A stretch of DNA of 64,000 nucleotides, taken from Actinomyces sp. oral taxon 897 (GTDB lineage Bacteria > Actinomycetota > Actinomycetes > Actinomycetales > Actinomycetaceae). A program made the position numbers and the translations under genes. The DNA lies in the NCBI RefSeq assembly GCF_002999235.1, contig NZ_CP027236.1, positions 2,356,001 to 2,420,000 on the forward strand, in the 5' to 3' direction. Below, one piece after another: positions 26,190 to 33,864 of the stretch (the stretch's first letter is position 1; each line of letters begins with the position of its first letter). Below the pieces are notes generated by a model that ran no database searches, was not told the DNA's origin, and worked only from the letters and a program-made list of their open reading frames with translations.

Positions 26190-27421
26190 TCCTGCTCCAG
26201 TCTTCTCCGGGTGTCGTCCCGGTGACCCCCAACCCATTGCCTCACGTCGGGCGGCACCGGCGCGGTCAGGTCGGTGCCCCATACGTCGTAGAACCGTTCC
26301 ACGGTCTCGTCAACCACGTGGAGGACGTCCTCGGGATCCACCTGTAGAGCCTGCTGGAGACGGGTAAAGTGACCGCGACCGACCTCGGCCAGAGTCCTGG
26401 CCCCGAAGAATGGCAGCCCGAGCTCGGCATGACCCGGGTAGACGGCAGTGCACACGAGGTCGTACGCGGGTGAGAGACGGGCGGTGCGCCGGTCGGGGTA
26501 GATGAGGGACCAGTTCTTCAGGTGGGCGTCCCCATTGCCGACCAGGAGGTTGAACACGGTACGCCGCACCATCTCGCGTAGGGAGTCAACGTCTTGCTCA
26601 CGGTACGCGATGACAGCCACCTCCTCCACGGAGGAGTGGTACTTTCCGTCCCCAGCACCAAAGCGTCCCAGCACCTGGGCAAAGTCCTCACTGTGAATAC
26701 GTCCCCGGTCAGAGCGGTCAAATCGGCGAACGGCGTAGGCCTGGGTCTCCTCCGAGGGCCAGGCACCGGGGCCGAGATCGTCAATAGAGGCGCGGTCCCA
26801 CAGAGCCACCTCAGGCACGTCAATGCCGACCTGCCCGGCAAGCCTCATAACAGCGAGCTCATTGACCTGCAGCCCGGGAAAAGCGCGGTCCGGCGTCTTG
26901 AGGATCCAGTCACCGTCCTCCCCGTGGGCAGGGACGACGAGCCGGTCTCCGTGACGGCTCATAGAGAACTTCAGCGTCATGCCGGCCAGTGACGCGCGCC
27001 GGGGTCCGGTGTCAACAGGACGCGGGTCTCGGGGGCGTGCGCGGGGAGGGGTTCCTGAGGCCGTGTCCCCGGGGCCGTCAGCACCACCCTCCTTCCCTGC
27101 CCGGGTGACGGTGACAGCACCGGGCAGGTCGTCACCAATCCGGGCGAGCAGGTCGATCTCAGCAAAGGTGCTCACGCCCTGCTCGCGGGCGATAAGCTCT
27201 CTCAGGCGTCCCTCAGGCAGCAGGTTGGAGAACCAGGCGGGAACACGGTTGACGGCATGCGGTCGTTCGCGCCTGTGGTTCTCAAACCACAGGCCGAGGA
27301 CGCTCCGTCTGGGACGCTGCCAGTAGCCGCGGTCCAGGACGAACTTCGTGAATTCATCCCTTCTCTGTATGGATCCGACGTGCTCCCCATGAAGGGCGAC
27401 GTCGTAGGTCTCCTCTCTCAC
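26186..27421 (-). CDS. hipA: HipA-type serine/threonine kinase toxin
   Basis: A 411-residue HipA-fold kinase. The N-terminal HipA_N region (ALHGEHVGSI, WFSNLLPEGRLRE) is followed by the kinase core. This has a phosphate loop around SMSRHGDR (about 153-160), the lysine in WILKTP, the catalytic loop GNGDAHLKNW (295-304, Asp298 and Asn303), and the metal-binding DLV (321-323) in LSPAYDLV. HipA proteins phosphorylate aminoacyl-tRNA synthetases or other targets and induce dormancy. There is no hipB-type helix-turn-helix antitoxin gene. Instead a DUF262 gene occupies the upstream position and overlaps by 4 bases (ATGA). The residue 105-145 region is a Gly/Pro/Arg-rich linker. Confidence 0.9.
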   Translation of the reverse strand: MREETYDVALHGEHVGSIQRRDEFTKFVLDRGYWQRPRRSVLGLWFENHRRERPHAVNRVPAWFSNLLPEGRLRELIAREQGVSTFAEIDLLARIGDDLPGAVTVTRAGKEGGADGPGDTASGTPPRARPRDPRPVDTGPRRASLAGMTLKFSMSRHGDRLVVPAHGEDGDWILKTPDRAFPGLQVNELAVMRLAGQVGIDVPEVALWDRASIDDLGPGAWPSEETQAYAVRRFDRSDRGRIHSEDFAQVLGRFGAGDGKYHSSVEEVAVIAYREQDVDSLREMVRRTVFNLLVGNGDAHLKNWSLIYPDRRTARLSPAYDLVCTAVYPGHAELGLPFFGARTLAEVGRGHFTRLQQALQVDPEDVLHVVDETVERFYDVWGTDLTAPVPPDVRQWVGGHRDDTRRRLEQD

Positions 27422-29067
27422 GGTGCGCTCTTCTCTCCGGGGCTGGAGCTAACGGCGCGGAGAAGGTCCTCCAGCGGCGGGCTGTCCTCGAACTGGTAGG
27501 CGGTACGCACGGTGACGAAGTCGCGCAGGTAGGCGTCCAGGAGCTGCGCCCGGAGCGCAATGGCCCGTTCGTGCTCATTATTCTGCAGGCAGGCGACAAT
27601 CTCCTCCGTAAGGAGCAGGGACCCTAGGTCCCTGACGCCGTTTGCCAGGTACTCCGTCACCGTCCTGCGGTCCAGTCCGGAGACTATACGGTTGGCGGCC
27701 GCGCGGGCACCCTCACCCAGTGCCGTGACGGGTACGAGATCAGAGAGGGCCGCACTCGGCGTGCTCTCACCTTCAAGAATGTCTGCCAGCGCCTCCACGG
27801 TCATGGGCTCACCAGTCTGCAAGTCAACAGGCTCTCGGTTCCACATGGCTATGAGCACCACCTTGCCATCCGAGCGGGTCGCCCGGAACGTGCTGAGGTC
27901 CGGTGGCGTCGGGTCGCCACTCAGCCTGGCGGAGGCGAGCAGACGCTGCACGGAGGAGGACTCCTCTCCCGCGACGACGCACTTGGCCATATCCCGTAGG
28001 TCGGTCTGCGAACCGCTGATCCCGAGCTCATCGGCCGCCACGCTCGTCCGCCAGAACCAGCGGGCCAGCAGGTCGAGATTACGGTCGTAAGGACTGGGGA
28101 AGAGCGCGAAGAACCGGGTGAGGACAAGGAGCTGAAAACGGAAGGGGAGAAATGTCCAGTGCGGTACGCCGACCTCCTCCTGAAGGAACCGCACCGCCTC
28201 CAGGAGCGCACGCTCCGTCGCCAGGTAGGCCTCCTCCCTGCTCTCGGACGGGAAGTCACTCACCCGGCGTCGAGAATCCGAGAACTCGCCGTGGATATCC
28301 CGGGTAATATCCGTGTGCCGACGCACCAGGAGCGCCTGGACGACGACGACGTCGGGCAGCAGGCCGAAGCTCGTCTGAGAGGCGATAGAGGCTCGGATAC
28401 CCTCGATTGTCAGTCCCTTACCGGGACCGCCGTGGAGCGCGTCAAAGACCTCGGCGGCATTGAGTCTCCTGCCGCGGTTGTTAATGCGATCAAATATCTC
28501 ACGCAGCACGGACTCGTCGGCGTCCTCCATGGTGGTGGCGGGGATCTCCGCGTTACTCAGCCGGGCGACGGCCTCCTGAAGTCGTGCCGCCTCCTTTCCC
28601 GCCTCCGGGTTCTCGTTCAGCCAGGCGAGTGCCTTCCCGAGGTCGAAGAGGCTCGGCAGCGGGACCACCAGGTCATCTGGGTCCCGCAGCGGGACCACCG
28701 TGCCCTCCGTGAGCGAGTACCCCAGCGCAAAACGCCGGTCCTTCACGCCCTTTGGATCCACGGCGTTCACCAGGCTCGTAATACGTTGCTGGCCGTCCAC
28801 CACCCACAGGGCGTCAGGAACCTCCGGGGCCTCGACGTCGAGCACCCCGATCCGTAGGTGCCCGGCCGGTGCGGGCCGTTTCCACAGCAGGAGGCTGCCC
28901 ACCGGGAAGCCCCGCAGGAGGGAGTCAAAGAGCGCGCGGACGTCCTTGGCCTCCCAGCGGAAGGAGCGCTGGAACTCCGGTAGCCGGATGCGCCCGGAGA
29001 CCACCAGGGCGTGCAGCTCACGGATGGTGTAGTGCTCCGCCTTCGAGATCGTCTGCGCCTTGTCCAT
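27418..29067 (-). CDS. DUF262 (GmrS/ParB-like) protein, operon partner of hipA
   Basis: A 549-residue protein. The N-terminal DUF262 domain shows LPEFQRSFRWEAKDVRALFDSLLRGFPVGSLLLW (residues 29-62) and the nucleotide-binding motif DGQQRITSL (91-99). Families with this domain include GmrS of GmrSD and SspE, which act in phage defence against modified or unmodified DNA. The C-terminal half is helical, and I see no DUF1524 HNH motif, so any nuclease activity would have to be supplied elsewhere. It is transcribed first in a two-gene operon with hipA. Antitoxin, sensor or defence component are all possible; none is shown by the sequence. Confidence 0.85.
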   Translation of the reverse strand: MDKAQTISKAEHYTIRELHALVVSGRIRLPEFQRSFRWEAKDVRALFDSLLRGFPVGSLLLWKRPAPAGHLRIGVLDVEAPEVPDALWVVDGQQRITSLVNAVDPKGVKDRRFALGYSLTEGTVVPLRDPDDLVVPLPSLFDLGKALAWLNENPEAGKEAARLQEAVARLSNAEIPATTMEDADESVLREIFDRINNRGRRLNAAEVFDALHGGPGKGLTIEGIRASIASQTSFGLLPDVVVVQALLVRRHTDITRDIHGEFSDSRRRVSDFPSESREEAYLATERALLEAVRFLQEEVGVPHWTFLPFRFQLLVLTRFFALFPSPYDRNLDLLARWFWRTSVAADELGISGSQTDLRDMAKCVVAGEESSSVQRLLASARLSGDPTPPDLSTFRATRSDGKVVLIAMWNREPVDLQTGEPMTVEALADILEGESTPSAALSDLVPVTALGEGARAAANRIVSGLDRRTVTEYLANGVRDLGSLLLTEEIVACLQNNEHERAIALRAQLLDAYLRDFVTVRTAYQFEDSPPLEDLLRAVSSSPGEKSAP

Positions 29068-29208
29068 AGGCCGATTATGCCAGGCAGACTACGTTCTTCC
29101 GGGCGCGGGTTGCCCGCTGCCCGGTCCTGCCGCCCGGGGCCGTCCTGCCGCCTGGGGCTCCGGGCGGGCGGGGCCGTCTGGCAGGGCGGGGGCCCGGTCA
29201 GGCCCGTC

Positions 29209-30747
29209 TCAGCACTCCACCACATTGACGGCCAGGCCTCCCAGAGAGGTCTCCTTGTACTTGGCGAGCATGTCCTCACCGGTCTGGTGCATGGTCTCAA
29301 TGACGGTGTCCAGGGACACCGCGTGCCGCCCCTCCCCCCACAGGGCCATGCGCGCCGCGTTAATGGCCTTGACGGCCGCCACCGCATTGCGCTCAATACA
29401 GGGGATCTGCACCAGGCCGCCCACTGGGTCGCAGGTCAGCCCCAGGTTGTGCTCCATTGCGATCTCGGCGGCGTTCTCCACCTGGGCGGGGGTTCCTCCC
29501 AGCGCCTCAGCCAGTCCGGCCGCCGCCATGGACGACGCCGACCCCACCTCCCCCTGGCAGCCCACCTCCGCCCCGGCAATCGAGGCGTTGGTCTTGATGA
29601 GGCTGCCCACGGCGGTGGCGGCGAGCAGGAAGCGGCGCACGCCGTCGTCGTCGGCCCCGGGGATAAAACGCTGGTAGTAGGCCAGCACCGCGGGCACGAT
29701 CCCGGCGGCCCCGTTGGTGGGGGCCGTGACCACCCGGCGCCCGGCGGCGTTCTCCTCGTTGACGGCCAGGGCGAACAGGTCAACCCAGTCCATGCCGCGC
29801 AGGGGGTCGGCCATGGTGAAGGCGGCGCCCGGCCCGGTGGACTGCGCCACCAGCCGCTCGTGGAGCGCCTTGGCCCGGCGTCGCACCCCCAGGCCCCCGG
29901 GCAGGGTGCCCTCAGCCTCCATGCCCGCGCGGATGCAGGCGGCCATGGTGTCGCGCAGGAGGTCCAGGTAGGCCTCTACCTCGGCGCGGGGGCGGGCGGA
30001 GACCTCGTTGGCCATGACCACGTCCGAGACCCGCAGCCCCTGGCGGGCGCAGATCTCCAGCAGGGCGGCGGAGGTGGAGAAGGGGTAGGGGGCGGGCGTG
30101 GCGTGGGCCTGGGCGCTGGAGGCGGTGGCCAGGGCGCGGATCGACGGCGCCCCGGGCCTGCCGGTGTCCTCCATGACAAAGCCCCCGCCCACCGAGTAGT
30201 AGGTGCGGCGCAGGATCTCGTTCCCGGCCGGGCAGTAGGCGGTCAGGGTCATGCCGTTGACGTGGTAGGGCAGGACCCGGCCGGGCAGGAAGTGGATGTC
30301 GGTGGCCGGGGCGAAGGGGACGGGGCCGACGCCGTCGACCGTGAGGCTCCCGGCGGCCTCGACCTCGTTCATGAGCCCCTCGCACACGAAGGACGGGACG
30401 GTCTCGGGGACGTAGCCGGCCAGGCCCATGACGGTGGCGCGGTCGGTGGCGTGGCCGTGGCCAGTGGCGCCGAGCGACCCGTAGAGCTCAATGGTGACGC
30501 GGGTCACGGGGGTGTCGTCGCCCTCGTCACGGCGGCGTGCGACCCGGGCTGACAGGGTGCGGGCGAAGGCCCGGCCAGCGCGCATGGGGCCTACGGTGTG
30601 GGAGGAGGAGGGGCCGACTCCAATGCGCATGAGGTCGAACACGCTCAGTGGGCGCGGGGCGGCCTCGACGGCGATCTCCCCGGCGAGGAGAGCCGCGGGG
30701 CTCGCGGTGTCCAGGGTCGTGGGGCGTAGGGTGGTGTCGGCGGACAT
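29209..30747 (-). CDS. sdaA: L-serine ammonia-lyase (single-chain, Fe-S)
   Basis: A 512-residue L-serine dehydratase that converts serine to pyruvate and ammonia using a [4Fe-4S] cluster. The N-terminal beta domain shows SVFDLMRIGVGPSSSHTVGPMRAGR. The alpha domain carries cysteines in GCQGEVGSA and in LTCDPVGGLVQIPCIER, which with a later cysteine bind the cluster. The chain is longer than typical because of a 30-residue N-terminal extension. It may feed pyruvate metabolism together with the kbl-tdh threonine pathway at 60.4-62.7 kb, though they are not linked. Confidence 0.95.
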   Translation of the reverse strand: MSADTTLRPTTLDTASPAALLAGEIAVEAAPRPLSVFDLMRIGVGPSSSHTVGPMRAGRAFARTLSARVARRRDEGDDTPVTRVTIELYGSLGATGHGHATDRATVMGLAGYVPETVPSFVCEGLMNEVEAAGSLTVDGVGPVPFAPATDIHFLPGRVLPYHVNGMTLTAYCPAGNEILRRTYYSVGGGFVMEDTGRPGAPSIRALATASSAQAHATPAPYPFSTSAALLEICARQGLRVSDVVMANEVSARPRAEVEAYLDLLRDTMAACIRAGMEAEGTLPGGLGVRRRAKALHERLVAQSTGPGAAFTMADPLRGMDWVDLFALAVNEENAAGRRVVTAPTNGAAGIVPAVLAYYQRFIPGADDDGVRRFLLAATAVGSLIKTNASIAGAEVGCQGEVGSASSMAAAGLAEALGGTPAQVENAAEIAMEHNLGLTCDPVGGLVQIPCIERNAVAAVKAINAARMALWGEGRHAVSLDTVIETMHQTGEDMLAKYKETSLGGLAVNVVEC

Positions 30748-31204
30748 GTCTTCAATTATGAGGATCCGCGCTCTTATAGCCAGCCTCTGTGCCTTGCAGA
30801 CCTGGGACGCTCCCGGGGGATAGGCCGACGCGCTGGCGGCTAGTGCTGCCCTGGTGGCTGGTGCGTTGGGGCCGGCCCCTGTGCCCAGGGGTCCGGGCTA
30901 TTCTGAACGCTATTCGTAACGGCGCGTCTCGGCCGGCCCCTGTGCCCAGGGGTCCGGGACACCACCAGCGTGCGCCCCACCACGCGCACCACGGCTGTCC
31001 TTGTGCCCAGGGGTCCGGGCGGGGCTCCACCTTCCAGGTGCCCCGAAAGGCTCCTACCTGTGTCCGTGCTGGGACTGGGCGAGGCTGCCGCCTGGTGGGG
31101 GAGGCGTCTCCGAGGCGGCTCGGCCAGCTACCCCGCAATCACGGGCTGCCACCCGGCGGGGGAGGCGTCCCCTGGCCTGCCTGGGCGCCGTGTCCGCGAC
31201 TGCC
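30748..31204. other. sdaA-pdxK divergent gap
   Basis: Both neighbouring genes are transcribed away from this gap, so it must contain their promoters. Apart from the repeat arrays at 30871-31020 and 31205-31280 I see no gene. The remaining 180 bases (31021-31204) contain direct repeats with core GGCTGCC.CC..GGGGGAGGCGTC near 31083 and 31142. Confidence 0.4.
30871..31020. CRISPR. Small array with type I-E-like geometry (3 repeats, 2 spacers)
   Basis: Three 28-bp repeats start at 30871, 30932 and 30993, exactly 61 bases apart. The first two are identical over 27 bases; the third differs in five. Each contains CCCCTGTGCCCAGGGG, a 6-bp stem with a 4-base loop, followed by TCCGGG. The two 33-bp spacers are unrelated. 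Length and period match type I-E CRISPR arrays (28+33), but there are no cas genes and the repeat differs from the 37-nt array at 17 kb. It may be a relic or a mimic. Confidence 0.5.
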
Positions 31205-31280
31205 CGTTCTCACGGCGAACAAGTACCGTTCTCGCGAGGAATAAGTACCGTTCTCGCGAGGAATAAGTACCGTTCTCGCG
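31205..31280 (-). repeat. 22-bp tandem unit (locus 2), three copies plus a partial, before pdxK
   Basis: Read on the minus strand, units at 31259-31280, 31237-31258 and 31215-31236 are CGCGAGAACGGTACTT plus six bases. A fourth is broken off after CGTGAGAACG (31205-31214). The array ends 20 bases before the pdxK start codon, so it overlaps the likely promoter or leader of that gene. Confidence 0.8.
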
Positions 31281-31299
31281 GATCTGGCAGTCTTGTGCC

Positions 31300-32121
31300 A
31301 TGACAGTCTCACCTCCACCTATCGCCCTGGCCATTGCCGGCTCGGAGGCCTCCGGCGGTGCCGGCGCCCAGACCGACCTCAAGACCTTCCACACCCTGGG
31401 CGTCTTCGGCGCCACGGCCCTGACCTGCATCGTCAGCTTTGACCCTCATCACTCCTGGGCCCACCGCTTCACCCCCGTCGCCCCCGTCGTCATCCACGAC
31501 CAGATCGAGGCCGCCGTCGCCGTCCACGGCCGCATTGACGCCGTCAAGGTGGGCATGCTCGGCACCCCCGACACCATTGCCACCGTGGCCCAGGCCCTGC
31601 GTACCTACCGCTTCCCCCACGTCGTGGTGGACCCGGTCCTCATCTGCAAGGGCCAGGAGCCCGGGGCGGCCCTGGAGGTGGACAACGCCCTGCGCGAGCA
31701 GATCCTCCCCCTGGCGACCGTGACCACCCCCAACCTCTTTGAGACCCAGGTCCTGGCCGGTGTGGAGGAGATCCGCGACGTCGCCGCCCTCAAGGACGCC
31801 GCCAGGCGCATCCACGACGCCGGGGTGCCGGTGGTCCTGGCCAAGGCCGGCACCCTGCTGGGCACCGGCACCGCCCTGGACGTCTTCTACGACGGGCAGA
31901 CCCTGGAGGTCCTGGAGGTCCCGGCCGTCGGGCGCGAGCGGGTCTCCGGCGCCGGGTGCACCCTGGCCGCCGCCCTCACGGCCGAGCTGGCCAAGGGCGC
32001 CACGCCCCTGGAGGCGGCCCGCACCGCCAAGCAGGTGGTGGTCTCCTCCATTGAGAACCGCATGCACGGCAACGCCCCCTTTGACTGCGTCTACCAGGGC
32101 CGGTACGTGCCCACCGCCTGA
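31300..32121 (+). CDS. pdxK: Pyridoxine/pyridoxal kinase, ThiD-like
   Basis: A 273-residue ribokinase-fold enzyme with the start [23 protein letters not shown] of the ThiD/PdxK group. The features [24 protein letters not shown] and [12 protein letters not shown] match the Bacillus-type pyridoxine kinase better than hydroxymethylpyrimidine kinase. The anion-hole segment is [16 protein letters not shown]. It phosphorylates vitamin B6 vitamers for PLP salvage; a side activity on hydroxymethylpyrimidine is known in the family. A three-copy 22-bp repeat array lies immediately upstream and could control it. The encoded sequence is complete and typical in length. Confidence 0.85.
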   Translation: MTVSPPPIALAIAGSEASGGAGAQTDLKTFHTLGVFGATALTCIVSFDPHHSWAHRFTPVAPVVIHDQIEAAVAVHGRIDAVKVGMLGTPDTIATVAQALRTYRFPHVVVDPVLICKGQEPGAALEVDNALREQILPLATVTTPNLFETQVLAGVEEIRDVAALKDAARRIHDAGVPVVLAKAGTLLGTGTALDVFYDGQTLEVLEVPAVGRERVSGAGCTLAAALTAELAKGATPLEAARTAKQVVVSSIENRMHGNAPFDCVYQGRYVPTA

Positions 32122-32127
32122 GCGGGC

Positions 32128-32212
32128 GCCCCGCGGCCAGGGGCCCGGCGTCGCCGTCGGGATCGCCAGGGAGGACTCCATAGCGGCGTCCCCGCGGCCA
32201 GGGGCCCGGCCC
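32128..32212. repeat. Two ~23-bp repeats 61 bp apart after pdxK
   Basis: CCCCGCGGCCAGGGGCCCGG occurs at about 32130 and 32191. The following 130 bases contain GGGGTAGC/GCTACCCC inverted repeats. No gene is seen between pdxK and the tRNA terminator. Confidence 0.5.
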
Positions 32213-32344
32213 CACTGGCTGGCGGAGAACACGGGCCTGGGCGGGGTAGCTGGGCAGACGGCGGGGTAGCCGGGGCGCGTACCCCGGGGGCAGACGGGGC
32301 GCTACCCCGGCACCTGGACCACGGCGCCGCGGCCCTGCCACGCC

Positions 32345-32377
32345 AAAAGGCCCGGAAGGCTCTCAGCCTTCCGGGCC
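32345..32377 (-). terminator. Terminator of tRNA-Leu
   Basis: A perfect 13-bp stem (32349-32361 with 32365-32377) and a 3-base loop. On the minus strand it is followed by TTTT, and it starts 6 bases after the tRNA 3' end. It would also stop pdxK transcripts. Confidence 0.8.
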
Positions 32378-32382
32378 TGTCG

Positions 32383-32466
32383 TGCGCGAGGGGGGACTCG
32401 AACCCCCATGATCGTTAGATCACACGGACCTGAACCGTGCGCGTCTACCAATTCCGCCACTCGCGC
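32383..32466 (-). tRNA. tRNA-Leu (anticodon CAG)
   Basis: An 84-nt class II tRNA on the minus strand. The acceptor GCGCGAG pairs with CTCGCGC, the anticodon loop TTCAGGT sits in stem CACGG/CCGTG, the variable arm is long (TGATCTAACGATCA), and the T-arm is GGGGGTTCGAGTCCCCC. Divergent from the fha operon, as leuT is in mycobacteria. Confidence 0.97.
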
Positions 32467-32680
32467 AGCGGGGTAGACAGTAGCGGGACCGGCTGCCTGC
32501 CGTCTAGCCGCGAGGCAGTGATACCTCTCACGGTCTCCCCTGCCGGGCAGGATCGCCGGACATGTGGGGCGCCTCTCTGGCCGTACCCGTTACGATGGGT
32601 CTGGCTGGTCTGTACGTGCGCGCGACGCAGTCCACCGCCAGGTGGTCGCCACGCGCACACTTTTTACGGGAGGTACGTCC

Positions 32681-33391
32681 ATGGGGTTCCTGGACAAGTT
32701 CGAGAAGGGCGTCGAGAACGTCGCCCACCGTGCCATGTCCCTAGGCGGCTCCGGCACCGTCGAGCCGATCGAGATCGCCTCCAAGCTGCGTGAGACCATG
32801 GACAAGCGAGCAGCGTCCTTCGCCCGGGACCGCTCCGTGGTGCCCAACGTGTTCCATATCCGCCTGGCTCCACCGGACATCGCCCAGATCAACACCTGGG
32901 GCGTGGACGAGATGGCCATGGAGCTGCAGAACATCGCCACCACGCACGCCGCCGAGCAGGGCTACTCCTTCGTGGGGCCGGTGGAGATCACCTTCGACGC
33001 CGACCACAGCCTGCCTCCCACCGCCATCGAGATCGACTCCGCCACCCGCCGCGGCCCGGCGGCCCCGGCCGCCGCCGCCCAGGCCACACCCAGCCACCCG
33101 ATCCTGGACATAGACGGGCAGCGCTACCTGCTCACCGGCCCGGTCACCATTATCGGGCGCGGCAGTGAGGCAGACATCATTGTGGACGACTCCGGGGTCT
33201 CCCGACGCCACCTTGAGATTCGTCTCACCCAGGGGCACGCCATTGCCACGGACCTGGGCTCCACCAACGGGACCTTCGTCGAGGGCCACCGGATCGACGC
33301 CGCCACCCTGGTGGACGGCAACACCCTCACCATCGGCCGCACCCGGATCCTGTTCTGGGACGGCACTCCCACGGATGAGGCCGCCGCGTGA
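32681..33391 (+). CDS. fhaA: FhaA: DUF3662 and FHA domain protein
   Basis: A 236-residue protein whose first 115 residues are the DUF3662 domain (MGFLDKFEKGVENVAHRAMS, PNVFHIRLAP, QGYSFVGPVEI). An Ala/Pro linker follows, then a C-terminal FHA domain with GRGSEAD, SRRHLEI and DLGSTNGTF (about 155-230). FHA domains bind phosphothreonine, so it is a likely substrate or partner of PknB and of cell-wall regulators such as MviN. Start ATG 32681 follows GGGAGGT. It is the first gene of the seven-gene operon ending with pknB and overlaps fhaB by 4 bases. Confidence 0.93.
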   Translation: MGFLDKFEKGVENVAHRAMSLGGSGTVEPIEIASKLRETMDKRAASFARDRSVVPNVFHIRLAPPDIAQINTWGVDEMAMELQNIATTHAAEQGYSFVGPVEITFDADHSLPPTAIEIDSATRRGPAAPAAAAQATPSHPILDIDGQRYLLTGPVTIIGRGSEADIIVDDSGVSRRHLEIRLTQGHAIATDLGSTNGTFVEGHRIDAATLVDGNTLTIGRTRILFWDGTPTDEAAA

Positions 33392-33864
33392 GCCAGTTCG
33401 CCTTCACCTCCCTGCGTCTGGGGTTCCTGGTCCTCCTGTGGATATTCGTGGCCCTGGTGGTACGGGCCCTGCGTCGGGACATGAACTCCACCATGACCCC
33501 CTCCAGCCCACCCCTGCTGCGCGGGCGCGGCAAGAAGACTCACGCGGATCCGCCGCCCGCCCCCCGGAGGCGGGGCGCCACCCGCCTCGTCATCACCGAG
33601 GGCCCCCTGGCCGGATCCACTGTGCCACTGAGCCCCACCTCGATTATTATCGGCCGGTCCCCGGCATCCACCCTGGTCCTGGATGACACCTACGCCTCCT
33701 CCCGTCACGCCCGCGTCTTCCCCAAGGACGGGTCGTGGTGGCTGGAGGACCTGGGCTCTACCAACGGCACCCTGCTGGACGGTCGTCCCGTCCACGGCGC
33801 CGTCGAGCTGCCCACCGGTGTCCCCGTCAGGATCGGTCAGACCACCCTGGAGCTGCGTCCATGA
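33388..33864 (+). CDS. fhaB: FhaB: membrane-anchored FHA protein
   Basis: A 158-residue protein with GTG start. One transmembrane helix (LGFLVLLWIFVALVVRAL, about 10-28), a Pro/Arg linker, and an FHA domain with IIGRSPAS, SSRHARVF and DLGSTNGT (about 85-155). It corresponds to FhaB/FipA, a phosphothreonine-binding septal protein in mycobacteria. It overlaps both neighbours by 4 bases, evidence of translational coupling. Confidence 0.92.
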   Translation: MSQFAFTSLRLGFLVLLWIFVALVVRALRRDMNSTMTPSSPPLLRGRGKKTHADPPPAPRRRGATRLVITEGPLAGSTVPLSPTSIIIGRSPASTLVLDDTYASSRHARVFPKDGSWWLEDLGSTNGTLLDGRPVHGAVELPTGVPVRIGQTTLELRP

